64,000 bases of DNA from Psychrobacter immobilis (GTDB lineage Bacteria > Pseudomonadota > Gammaproteobacteria > Pseudomonadales > Moraxellaceae): positions 62,001 through 126,000 of the forward strand of contig NZ_CAJGZN010000003.1 in NCBI RefSeq assembly GCF_904846235.1, written 5' to 3'. Below are positions 8,491 to 20,900 of this stretch, piece by piece; positions within the stretch are counted from its first letter, which is position 1; each line of letters begins with the position of its first letter. The notes under the pieces were generated by a model. The model searched no databases. It was not told the DNA's origin and saw only the letters and a program-made list of their open reading frames with translations. A program made the translations under genes and the position numbers.

Positions 8491-9666
8491 ATGCAATTAT
8501 CGATCAATCGAGAATCGTTACTAAAAGCTATCAACTTGATCGCCAAAGCCGCTGATAAACGCCACAATATGGTTATATTGGGTAATATTAAGCTACAGCT
8601 ATCAGATTCTGAGCTTATCTTAACAGCGTCAGATTTAGAGGTAGAGCTGACATCGACATTGAAATTGCCTGCTGGTGCTTGTGTAGAAGCAGGTACAACG
8701 ACGCTTCCTGCAACCAAGCTAAAAGATATTTGTAAATCGCTACCTGCACAGGCGCAAGTTAATCTAGCAACTCAAGCAAACGAGCGTTGCTTATTAACTA
8801 GTGGTAAGAGTCGTTTTACATTGGGAACATTGCCAAGCGAAGACTATCCGAGCTTGGGTAACCCTGAAAATATCACCCCTCTGACTATTAGCCGTAATCG
8901 TCTGACAGATTTGATTCACAAAACGCAGTTTGCGATGGCAATTCAAGATGTACGCTACTACTTAACAGGTATGTTGTTTGACGTTTCACAGCAGCAACTG
9001 ACAACGGTAGCAACAGATGGCCATAGATTGGCATTAGCCCGTAGTGTGATCAATGTAAGCGCAGAACTCAATATGCAGGCTATCTTGCCGCGTAAGGCAG
9101 TGATTGAGCTTGAACGTTTAGCTTCTGAGCTTGGTAAAATGTTGGGTGATCAAGACAACGCAGTTACCCTAAGTTTTGGCCGAGAGTTTTTACAAGTAAG
9201 TTTACCATTTGGTGATGTAGATAGTACAGGGCAGGTCAGTCAAGATCTAATGGTAACATTTACCGCGCGTTTGATTGATGGTAAGTTCCCTGATTATCGC
9301 CGTGTGATGCCGAGCAATACTGATAAGCTGGCTTTATTCAGTCAGGAAAAAATGACGGACGTGTTACGCCGCGTTGCCATTTTGAGTAATGAAAAATCTC
9401 GTGGTGTGGTCTTTAATTTTGCTAGCGATGGTATGGTCGAAGTACGTGCTAATAATGCTGAGCAGGATGAAGCAGTCGAGATGATACAAGCTAAGTATCA
9501 AGGCGAGCCGATGGAGCTGTCGTTTAATGCTGCATATCTGCAAGATGTATTGGGCGTTATCCAAGGCGATTTACAGATGCATATGAGCCAATCGAATGCC
9601 TCTGTATTGGTCAATCAACTAAATGATGAGTTCCATCAATATGTCATTATGCCAATGCGTATATAG
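8491..9666 (+). CDS. dnaN: DNA polymerase III beta sliding clamp
   Basis: DnaN forms the ring clamp that tethers polymerase III and other proteins to DNA. The 391 aa protein begins MQLSINRESLLKAINLIAKA and ends with the hydrophobic-cleft segment YVIMPMRI, both typical of the family. ATDGHRLALA in the middle is a conserved clamp signature. The gene lies 160 bp after dnaA and 138 bp before recF. A hairpin follows at 9763-9784. Confidence 0.98.
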   Translation: MQLSINRESLLKAINLIAKAADKRHNMVILGNIKLQLSDSELILTASDLEVELTSTLKLPAGACVEAGTTTLPATKLKDICKSLPAQAQVNLATQANERCLLTSGKSRFTLGTLPSEDYPSLGNPENITPLTISRNRLTDLIHKTQFAMAIQDVRYYLTGMLFDVSQQQLTTVATDGHRLALARSVINVSAELNMQAILPRKAVIELERLASELGKMLGDQDNAVTLSFGREFLQVSLPFGDVDSTGQVSQDLMVTFTARLIDGKFPDYRRVMPSNTDKLALFSQEKMTDVLRRVAILSNEKSRGVVFNFASDGMVEVRANNAEQDEAVEMIQAKYQGEPMELSFNAAYLQDVLGVIQGDLQMHMSQSNASVLVNQLNDEFHQYVIMPMRI

Positions 9667-9762
9667 TGAGTTTTTCTTTGGAAATAAACAAAATCGAATA
9701 GAACTAGTATGTTTCAAAGGATTTTGTTTCCAATACTGAATATTGATTTTTAATAAACTTTT

Positions 9763-9784
9763 GCCTGCTAGATTAGCAGGCTTT
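9763..9784 (+). terminator. Hairpin between dnaN and recF
   Basis: GCCTGCTA and TAGCAGGC form a perfect 8-bp stem with a 3-nt loop, followed by only TTT. It is a likely weak terminator or attenuator ahead of recF. A second imperfect inverted repeat, with ACAAAATC and GATTTTGT as its core, lies just upstream at about 9677-9734. Confidence 0.5.
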
Positions 9785-9804
9785 AATGGGCGGCTATCGA
9801 TACC

Positions 9805-11016
9805 ATGATTGAACGTCTACAAATATCCCATCTTAGAAACCTTACTAAAATTAGTTTAGAGCCTGCTGCCTGCAACATAATTATCGGTGCAAATGGCAGT
9901 GGTAAAACCTCGTTGCTCGAATCTATATTCTTGTTATCAAGAGGTAAGAGCTTTCGTCATCACCAGCCAAAACGTTATATCCAACATCATCAGAATAACA
10001 CGACTGTTCATGCTAAGCTCAATGATAGCCGTACTTTAGCTATTCAAAAGCAAGCAGATGCTACGACTATACTACGTCTCAATCAAACCACTGTTTACAA
10101 CCAGAGTATCTTAACAGAGCAGCTACCTACGTTGCTGATAGATCCATCGACGATGGATATGTTGGAGCAGGGAAGTGCGAGCCGTCGACAGCTGTTAGAT
10201 TGGTTGGTGTTTCACATGAAACAAGGATTTCATCCACAATGGATGGCTTATCAACGCCTCCTAAAACAGCGCAATAGTTTACTAAAAATTACTCGTCACT
10301 TAACACAAGTACAGTTGGCTGAGCTGAAATCTTGGGATAAGGGACTGAGTAACCATGCTGCTTTGATTCATCATTATCGAGAGCAAGTATTTACTGAATG
10401 GCAGCCTTATTTTGCCAAGAGTATCGTACAGCTATTGCCATCTTACGCTGAGCAACTGAGCCTAAGCTATAACGCTGGTTATGACACCAGTGTCGCGCTA
10501 GATGTGCAACTTAATGAGCGGTTAGAGCAGGATCTGCAATTAGGATATACCCGTATAGGCAATCATCGTGCTGATATTCATGTGCATTGGCGTTCTGATG
10601 AGTCTATAAGCGATCAAACGACAGATGCGAGAACAGCAGCTTCAGTAAATAGTATCCAAACCAAATTACCGACTTTAAAAGAGCAAGCAGCAAACGTATT
10701 GTCTCGCGGTGAAAAGAAACTGCTCATTACCGCACTGCGCTTATCGCAACTACCACTGTTGCTAAACGATAGAGAGCGCAGTGACTCACTCAATGATGAT
10801 TTATCATCGAGAGCGACACCTGTTGTGCTTCTAGATGATATCACTGCAGAATTAGATGATAGAGCTATAGAAATACTGCTATCGACCCTAGCTAAACTCC
10901 CTTGCCAAGTATTTATGACCAGTCTGGCAGACGATATTTTACCTTTAGTTCATGAACTTTGGCTACAACCGAATACGTTTCACGTGAAACAAGGAAAAAT
11001 CTCATTTACTAACTAA
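9805..11016 (+). CDS. recF: DNA replication and repair protein RecF
   Basis: RecF is an SMC-like ATPase that helps load RecA at gaps with RecO and RecR. The 403 aa protein has Walker A GANGSGKTS near residue 30, the ABC signature SRGEKK, and Walker B VVLLDDITAELDD near the C-terminus. It is about 40 residues longer than common RecF. The excess includes a Ser/Thr/Asp-rich insert before the signature motif (SDESISDQTTDARTAAS) and another (NDRERSDSLNDDLSSR) before Walker B. Two parS-like sites lie within the gene, at 10209-10222 and, as a perfect match, 10977-10990 close to the stop. Confidence 0.96.
   Translation: MIERLQISHLRNLTKISLEPAACNIIIGANGSGKTSLLESIFLLSRGKSFRHHQPKRYIQHHQNNTTVHAKLNDSRTLAIQKQADATTILRLNQTTVYNQSILTEQLPTLLIDPSTMDMLEQGSASRRQLLDWLVFHMKQGFHPQWMAYQRLLKQRNSLLKITRHLTQVQLAELKSWDKGLSNHAALIHHYREQVFTEWQPYFAKSIVQLLPSYAEQLSLSYNAGYDTSVALDVQLNERLEQDLQLGYTRIGNHRADIHVHWRSDESISDQTTDARTAASVNSIQTKLPTLKEQAANVLSRGEKKLLITALRLSQLPLLLNDRERSDSLNDDLSSRATPVVLLDDITAELDDRAIEILLSTLAKLPCQVFMTSLADDILPLVHELWLQPNTFHVKQGKISFTN
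10209..10222. promoter_or_regulatory. parS-like palindrome, CATG variant, inside recF
   Basis: GTTTCACATGAAAC, flanked by T and A, is the same variant as at 1944. It has one centre mismatch to the ParB consensus. Confidence 0.45.
10977..10990. promoter_or_regulatory. parS: parS centromere site at recF 3' end
   Basis: GTTTCACGTGAAAC is a perfect 14-bp palindrome matching the conserved core of the Bacillus/Pseudomonas-type parS. It lies 26 bp before the end of recF, about 4.3 kb right of oriC. Confidence 0.8.
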
Positions 11017-14143
<3,127 letters not shown>

Positions 14144-14170
14144 ATTTGAAACTGGTTACTGACAATTTAT

Positions 14171-14205
14171 AAAAATACCGCTTTGATATTCAAGGCGGTA
14201 TTTTT
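14171..14205 (+). terminator. Terminator of gyrB
   Basis: AAAAATACCGC and GCGGTATTTTT form a perfect outer stem with TTGA/TCAA pairing inside, followed by a T-run. The T-run leads directly into a parS site. Confidence 0.85.
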
Positions 14206-14219
14206 GTTTCACGTGAAAC
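14206..14219. promoter_or_regulatory. parS: parS centromere site after gyrB
   Basis: GTTTCACGTGAAAC is a perfect palindrome with T on the left flank. It starts at the base after the gyrB terminator T-run. The neighbouring mntP gene has the same arrangement. Confidence 0.8.
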
Positions 14220-14269
14220 TCATTTTTTAACGTTGCTATTATTTAATAATTATAATTTGTGGGAATCAA

Positions 14270-14896
14270 ATGGTTGAAGTAATTTTACTCGCTATTGCTT
14301 TAGCGATGGATGCGTTTGCAGTGTCGATAGGGTTGGGTGCTAAGGCTCAAAAATATAGTCATCAATATGTACTGCGCTTGGCTATTTATGCTGCGCTTTA
14401 CTTTGGTATCGCTCAGGGGATAATGCCTCTTATTGGATACTTATTAGGTGCGGCAATGTTGGGTTGGCTGGCCGCTGCTGCACCTTGGATTGGCGGTACT
14501 ATATTGATTGCTCTAGGTGGGAAAATGCTTTATGAAGTGTTTACTGCTGATGAGTCAGATACTGACAGTGATGATCTGGACGTCAATGATGATGCTATTA
14601 ACACTGATAGTGATACAGTAACAGCCACGAGTAAGCATGGACATATCAATCACCGCACTATGTTTACGTTAGCGGTTGCAACTAGTATTGATGCAATGGC
14701 GGCAGGGTTTACGCTGAATTTATTGGCACTGAACGCGTGGTTAGCTTGCCTTATTATCGCTGTAGTAACCGCTATATTTGGCTGGCTCGGGGTTTATTTG
14801 GGACGTCGCTCAGGTACATGGCTAGAGGATAAGGCTGAAGCATTGGGCGGTATCGTGCTTATAGCGATTGGTCTAAAAGTGATGTTTTTTAGCTAA
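14270..14896 (+). CDS. mntP: Putative manganese efflux pump MntP
   Basis: MntP-family proteins export Mn2+ through six membrane helices arranged as two related halves. The 208 aa protein shows both conserved Asp motifs: [17 protein letters not shown] near residue 10 and [18 protein letters not shown] near residue 140. The loop between the halves is about 25 residues longer than in E. coli MntP and very acidic ([20 protein letters not shown]). No yybP-ykoY riboswitch is visible in the short upstream gap, which is filled by the gyrB terminator and a parS site. Confidence 0.88.
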   Translation: MVEVILLAIALAMDAFAVSIGLGAKAQKYSHQYVLRLAIYAALYFGIAQGIMPLIGYLLGAAMLGWLAAAAPWIGGTILIALGGKMLYEVFTADESDTDSDDLDVNDDAINTDSDTVTATSKHGHINHRTMFTLAVATSIDAMAAGFTLNLLALNAWLACLIIAVVTAIFGWLGVYLGRRSGTWLEDKAEALGGIVLIAIGLKVMFFS

Positions 14897-14924
14897 TTTA
14901 TTTAGTTTTTTACTGAGTACTCAT

Positions 14925-14963
14925 AAAAAAGCACCGCTTTGAATATCAAAACGGTGCTTTTTT
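14925..14963. terminator. Bidirectional terminator between mntP and rlmF
   Basis: AAAAAAGCACCG and CGGTGCTTTTTT enclose CTTTGAATATCAAAA. T-runs exist on both strands, so it can serve mntP (+) and rlmF (-). The loop closely resembles that of the gyrB terminator. Confidence 0.85.
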
Positions 14964-14977
14964 GTTTCACGTGAAAC
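14964..14977. promoter_or_regulatory. parS: parS centromere site after mntP
   Basis: GTTTCACGTGAAAC is a perfect palindrome placed directly behind the T-run of the terminator. It lies 758 bp from the gyrB-linked site. Confidence 0.8.
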
Positions 14978-15002
14978 TAAAATTGGCAATTTTGCTTAGT
15001 GG

Positions 15003-16040
15003 TTACTCTTCGTCACTGTCAAAGCGCCAAGCTAGTACGCGAGTGCTTTTTTGACCTTGGCTCATTTCGATAATACGCATTTGAGCGACGTTTAACTGCT
15101 TTAATAATAATTGCAATGGCTTAACGTTTTCAGATTTCGACACTAAAGTAGTAAACCAACCAACGTGTTCTGCAAAGCTCTGACTTTCTTTTGCCATCTT
15201 AGTCAAGAACGCAATTTCGCCACCTTCACTCCATAGCTCTTTGTGCTGACCGCCGAAGTTTAGGTTTTGCGCAGCGTTGCCTGATTTTGTCGAGCTACGG
15301 CTGATTTGCTCGCTTTCATTCTTACCACGATGGCGCTGCAAATTGTGCTGCTTGCGACTATTGGCTTCCATTGCTTCTTCTAATGAAGCATGAAACGGAG
15401 GGTTACAAACCACGACATCAAAATAGTCTTGACGACCAATGATGTTTTTAAAGATAAATTTAGGCTCAGGCTGTAGCTTTACCTTGACCGCACTCTTTAG
15501 CTTTGGGTTGGCTTCACAAATCAGCGCTGCGGTATTGACAGAGATGGGGTCAATGTCGCTTGCTGTAAAGCGCCAGCCATAGCTCTGACTACCAACGATA
15601 GGATAGATAGCACTGGCACCAGTACCGATATCAAGAGCATGAATTTCTTTACCCGTTGGCGGTGTGTTATCGGCGTTTACGTGAGTGGTTTGCGCCAATA
15701 AATCTGCGATGTAGTGAATATAATCGGCACGTCCAGGAATAGGCGGGCATAGATAGCCTTCAGGAATGTCCCAAAATTTAACCCCGTAATAGTTCGCTAA
15801 CAGTGCTTTATTTAGCACACGAACAGCCTGATGATCCGAGAAGTTAATCGTCGACTCACCTTTAGGGTTGGTAATGGTGTGGTCAGCAAGCTCAGGTAAA
15901 GCTCGAGTCAATACCGCAAAATCGTAACGACCTTGGTGCGGATTACGTGGGTGCAGCTGACCGAGTTTCTTTGCGGTCGCAGGAGATCTGTTTCTGTGTT
16001 TACTATTTGCAGGGTTACGGGTCATGGGCTTACTTGTCAT
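15003..16040 (-). CDS. rlmF: 23S rRNA (adenine(1618)-N(6))-methyltransferase RlmF
   Basis: RlmF methylates A1618 of 23S rRNA using S-adenosylmethionine. The 345 aa protein has the family N-terminus ([13 protein letters not shown]), the segment [20 protein letters not shown], the SAM-binding glycine motif [14 protein letters not shown], and the N6-adenine catalytic motif CNPPFHAS. A basic stretch rich in Lys, Arg and Ser follows that motif. A basic, Asn-rich extension precedes the conserved start. It converges with mntP. Confidence 0.93.
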   Translation of the reverse strand: MTSKPMTRNPANSKHRNRSPATAKKLGQLHPRNPHQGRYDFAVLTRALPELADHTITNPKGESTINFSDHQAVRVLNKALLANYYGVKFWDIPEGYLCPPIPGRADYIHYIADLLAQTTHVNADNTPPTGKEIHALDIGTGASAIYPIVGSQSYGWRFTASDIDPISVNTAALICEANPKLKSAVKVKLQPEPKFIFKNIIGRQDYFDVVVCNPPFHASLEEAMEANSRKQHNLQRHRGKNESEQISRSSTKSGNAAQNLNFGGQHKELWSEGGEIAFLTKMAKESQSFAEHVGWFTTLVSKSENVKPLQLLLKQLNVAQMRIIEMSQGQKSTRVLAWRFDSDEE

Positions 16041-16127
16041 AATGTCAGGCTACGATATATGGATATAAGTAACCAGTGTAGCAGATTTCGCAGGTTGCTA
16101 ATTGTTTATCCGCGCTTTATCGGTCGC

Positions 16128-16883
16128 TTATCGGTGACGCAATATCAAGTTAAGCCCTAATACGATCATCGCAGTACCCAATACACGGTCGATCCAATGC
16201 TCAAACCTTTGGAAGCGTCGATGTACCGCAGGGATAGAAAGTAGCATGACGACCGTACTAAACCACGCCATCTGTAACACCATCATCCATACACCATAAA
16301 TAGCCAATTGCCAAAGCGGTATGTCAGGCGACAATACAAGAGTAAAAATAGCTACAAAATAGACAGGCGCTTTTGGATTAAAGACATTACAAAGGAATCC
16401 GCGACGCAACGTAGCAAAGGTAGATTCGCCATTACTAGGCGATTTTTCGATAGTGATTTCTTTGGTTGTAGGTGTGGTGTGGCTAGTGAGCGAATCTTGC
16501 GAAACGTGAGCGCTTGAACCTACTTGCGGGCCTGCTTTTTCCAAAGGATGTGTTTTTTCAAAAATATGAGCTGTGTCTAAATCCGCTGGTTTTTTAGGCT
16601 TGGCTTGGATACCTTGCCAACCTAAGTAAATTAGATAGCCGCCACCTAACCATTTAATAGTAGTCAATAAAGGCTGTGAATGAGCAATGACAGTCGCCAG
16701 TCCTAAGACAGAATATATAATATGTACGGCAAGACCCAAGGTAATACCGAAACTACAGATCAAACCAGTGCGTCGACCTTTTGCCAACGTCTGCTGTGAT
16801 ACCAAGACAAAATCAGGACCAGGTGAGGCTGCAGCCAATAGATGAACGCTGGTGATGAGTAAAAAGCCGTGCCAAAATTCCAT
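16128..16883 (-). CDS. LysE/RhtB family amino acid exporter
   Basis: This family exports amino acids or homoserine derivatives through five or six membrane helices. The N-terminus carries the family motif (LLAAASPGPDFVLVSQQTLA), followed by helices and YLIYLGWQGIQA. At 251 aa it is longer than the usual 205-210 because a hydrophilic Ser/Thr/His-rich insert of about 45 residues separates the third helix from the conserved GFLCNVFNPKAPVYFVAIFT segment. The substrate cannot be told. Confidence 0.88.
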   Translation of the reverse strand: MEFWHGFLLITSVHLLAAASPGPDFVLVSQQTLAKGRRTGLICSFGITLGLAVHIIYSVLGLATVIAHSQPLLTTIKWLGGGYLIYLGWQGIQAKPKKPADLDTAHIFEKTHPLEKAGPQVGSSAHVSQDSLTSHTTPTTKEITIEKSPSNGESTFATLRRGFLCNVFNPKAPVYFVAIFTLVLSPDIPLWQLAIYGVWMMVLQMAWFSTVVMLLSIPAVHRRFQRFEHWIDRVLGTAMIVLGLNLILRHR

Positions 16884-17137
16884 AAAATACTCTAAACAAT
16901 ACCTAGACCTGCATCATAGTTGCACTTATCGCAAATGAGGTCAAATTTTATCGATTTACGCTTTATTCGAGTCAGTTCTATTGCTTGTGTTATCGCGCGA
17001 GGGTGTCTATATTAAAAGTGGGTTTATCGACAAATTTATACGAATGAAGTACCGAGATTCGACTATACCTATTGTATGACAACTTATTATATAACCACTC
17101 ATTATATAACAATGATTATTTCAACAAGGACAGCACC

Positions 17138-17938
17138 ATGACTACGGACAGCAACGCCACAGAAAACCGCATCACTTATAACACCCAAGGCCATGTTTGC
17201 CTTGTCGGGCTCAATCGCGCCAATAAACGTAACGCCTTTGACAGCCATATGATTGGTCAACTGTCTGATGCGATGACACGCTACGAGCAAGACGACAATT
17301 TACGCTGTGCGCTGATATTTGCGCATGGTGATCATTTTACCGCTGGGCTGGATTTGGTAGAGCTGCAAGACAAGCTAAGCGATGGCGTGTTTGAGTTTAA
17401 TGATGATCAAATCGACCCGTGGGGCATCGGTGGAAAACTGCGCACCAAACCTGTGGTCGTGGCGGTCAAAGGCATTTGCTTCACCGTGGCTATCGAGCTG
17501 ATGCTCAACAGTGATGTGGTCATCGCCAGTGATAACTGCAATTTTGCACAAATGGAAGTACAGCGCGGTATCATGCCATTTGGTGGAGCAACGGTACGCT
17601 TTGTCGCAGCGGCAGGCTGGCAAAAAGCCATGCCGTATCTGCTGACAGGTAAAGCATTTGATGCGCAAACGGCTGATAGACTGAATTTGGTCAGTGAAGT
17701 GGTGGCAAATGGCACTGAGTACGAGCGTGCATTGACGCTAGCTCAAGAAATCTGTAAAGCCGCGCCTTTGAGTGTGAGAGGGGCATTGTCTTCAGCGCAA
17801 GATGCCAGCCGTAATGGGGCAGCGACTGCATTGGCCAATATCCATAGCTATCTACCGCCGCTGTTTCACTCAGAAGATGCGAAAGAAGGCGTAATGGCGA
17901 TGGTTGAGAGAAGGGAAGCTGAGTTTAAGGGGCGTTAA
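17138..17938 (+). CDS. Crotonase / enoyl-CoA hydratase family protein
   Basis: Crotonase-fold enzymes act on acyl-CoA thioesters by hydration, isomerisation or hydrolysis. The 266 aa protein has the N-terminal strand VCLVGLNRANKRNAFD, the oxyanion-hole segment FAHGDHFTAGLDLVELQD, and a second segment MEVQRGIMPFGGATVRF. The second catalytic Glu of classic hydratases is not obvious, so the reaction is open. ATG at 17138 is chosen over the upstream ATG at 17072 because AAGGA lies 7 nt before it and homologous sequence starts just after it. The stop is 44 bp before the YobI-like ATPase. Confidence 0.85.
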   Translation: MTTDSNATENRITYNTQGHVCLVGLNRANKRNAFDSHMIGQLSDAMTRYEQDDNLRCALIFAHGDHFTAGLDLVELQDKLSDGVFEFNDDQIDPWGIGGKLRTKPVVVAVKGICFTVAIELMLNSDVVIASDNCNFAQMEVQRGIMPFGGATVRFVAAAGWQKAMPYLLTGKAFDAQTADRLNLVSEVVANGTEYERALTLAQEICKAAPLSVRGALSSAQDASRNGAATALANIHSYLPPLFHSEDAKEGVMAMVERREAEFKGR

Positions 17939-17982
17939 ACTCTATAGACTAAGACATACCTATTTAGATCAGAAGAGATAAT

Positions 17983-20900
17983 ATGAATCAAAGCTCATCA
18001 GCTCAAAGATTAGAAACTGAAGAAAGTAATAGTGATGATTTTGAAATAACGGTGCTTTCGCCTTCAGATAGCCTTGAGAGTAGTGCAAGCTACAAAAGCT
18101 ATGAAAAGAGATTAGCTGCAGCATTAAGACATGAGCTTGTGTCAAATGTAGCTCTTACTGGGATATATGGCTCAGGTAAAAGTAGTATTCTAAATACCTT
18201 TAAAAAGACTTATAAAGACAACGGTGAATGGAAGTTTTTGGAAGTATCACTTTCAACATTTAAAGTAGAAAAAAATCTTGAAAGTGATGATGCTGAAGAT
18301 TCGGGTAGCAGTTCACCATCTACCGATAAGGAAATTAAGAATTTAACACCAGATAAAATACAGCTAATTGAAAGAAGTATATTACAGCAATTTTTTTATG
18401 CTGTACCTCAAAATGATATTCCACTCTCAAGATTTAAACGTATTACGGAAAACTCGAAAGAAAATTATAGAGTAACGCTATGGATATTTATATTAACTCT
18501 ATGGAGTTATATCTATGCTTTTGATCAAGCGAAATTTATAACTGAGTTGGTGGATTTTGCAGAGTGGTATCTATATTTAAATTTAATTATTTTGGTTTTT
18601 TGCACGCTATTTATTATTAATAAGATATACAGTTATGGATTCGGTCTCACAGAGATAAAATTCAACCTTCATAACGCTGAATTTAATATAAAAAACGAAC
18701 AAGAGAAATCTATTCTTAATGATCATTTAGACGAAATACTATATTTTTTTGAAACTACTGGAAAGAACGTTGTTATTATTGAAGATTTAGATAGGTTTAA
18801 TGATACTGAGATATTTATCAGACTTAGAGAGCTAAACTCAATTATAAATAAATCTTGCCCACACCGAGTTGTATTTATATACGCCATTCGCGATGATATT
18901 TTCAAGGATAGTGAAAGAAGTAAATTCTTTGATTATATTATTCCAGTGATACCTATAGTTAACCCAACTACTGCCTATGATATAGTCATAAAAGAGTATA
19001 GTAATATAGCAAACGAACTCGATAATAAATTTTTGTTGAATACTTGTTTGTATTTTAGCGATATGAGACTTTTAAAAAATATTTTAAATGAATATGAGGT
19101 TTACTTTGATCAACTTAAAGTCTTAGATATAGATAAGAATAAGCTTTTTGCAATGGTGGTTTATAAAAACTATCATCCAAATGAGTTTGCCAAACTAAAC
19201 TCAAACTCAGGTGAAATCTATGATATTTTCTATAAAGAAAAGCCGAAAATAGTTAATATGTTAACAATAGAAAAATACCAAGCTATCGCTGAATTAGAGC
19301 TTAAAAAAGATAAGATTTTGAATGATGGGCTAAACTCAACTAAAGAGTTAAATAGTATTTATTCTTATACAATTTTAAGAAAGTTGGATAGTGTAATGCA
19401 ATATGCGTATCACCGAGGCCAGTCAAAAATCAATATTGTTGTTGGTTCTGAAAAATACAATACAAGTGATATTTCTAGTACAACAGTACTTAAGGAAATG
19501 GCACAGCATCAAAATATTACTCTTGAAGTAACTAATACAGATTTTACAGTAAGTTTCAGTTTTAGCGATATTGAAAATGAAGTTAATCCAGATAAATCTT
19601 ATCTAAACAGGCTAGCTAATACAGAAGATAAAGAAAGTGGTGAGTTAGAAAGGTTGTCAAACGAAGAGCTTAATACGAAAAATGAGATAAAAAATACTAA
19701 AAGAATGATGCTAACAGAACTGATGATTCAGACTGATATTATGATCGATAAACCTTTACTAAAATACTTTATCAGTAATGGACATATAGATGAAACTTAT
19801 CAAAGTTATATTTCATATTTCTTTGAAGAATCTATTAGTTTGAATGATAAGAATTATGCTCTTTTAGTTAATTCTTTTGGTGAACCAAACTTTGATATTG
19901 AGTTGAAAAAATGTGATGAATTGGTTGAAAGTTATTTAGGTCTTGATAAATTATCAACTCATAGTGCTCTAAATTTCACTATGTTAGATTTTCTACTGGC
20001 AGAAAATAGTAGAAAAATATATCTTGAGCAGTATATTAAAGTTGTTTGTGATGGCTCTAGTACATCTATAGAATTTCTAAAGCGCTACTTTAAAAGAGAT
20101 AAGAATCTCTCCTTATTGATACCAATAATAGTAAGTGTTAGAGAGAGTATTATCGATGAAATAAATATTTATAACAATACGGAAGAAGCAAGATTTAATC
20201 TACAAAGGTTTATTCGATATCTACCTTTAAAGTCATACGAAGAATTATCGTATTTAACCGAAAATATCAAAGGTGAGCTAAATATTCTAAAAGATTATGT
20301 TAGTTTCATTTTGGATTGTTTTGATAGTAATTTTGATAAATTTCAAGAGTTTACAGATGCTCTTAAGCCAGTGCTCGAACATGCTGCTTTTTCAGAAGTT
20401 CAGATCAGAGAGCTTAATTGGCTAGGTGAGAGCAGATACTTAGCTATTAATAAGCATATAATAAAACAAGTTCTAGTAAATAATTTAGAAGACCCTGATA
20501 CTGTTCTCGCTGACCTAGAGGTCAAGCCAGTCACTCTTATGGCTAACTCTGGCATTGACTATCTAGCTAAAAATATTTGGTCTGAAAACCTATTAGAATA
20601 TATAAGAGTTATTTTACTGGATGCAGATGAAAACACCTCATATTCTGAAGATGAAGATGTTTATATTAAAACTTTAAACTTATTAGGTCATCCTAATGTA
20701 ATTATAGAGAAGTTTATTGACATCACTTCCACTAAAATTAAAGATATAAGTACAGTCAAGAACTATCACATCCAACAATATCTTGTCGGTAGCTTGAAAG
20801 CCCAATATTCATGGTCAAATGTTTTTAAGTATTTTTCGGAATCTTATGAAGATCAGGATGATCAAGGTACTTATCGGGAGATAGATAGTTCACTTGTTAA

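Noticed and set aside
14220-14269. Manganese riboswitch before mntP
   Set aside because: The gap is too short and is taken up by the parS flank; no yybP-ykoY structure can fit.
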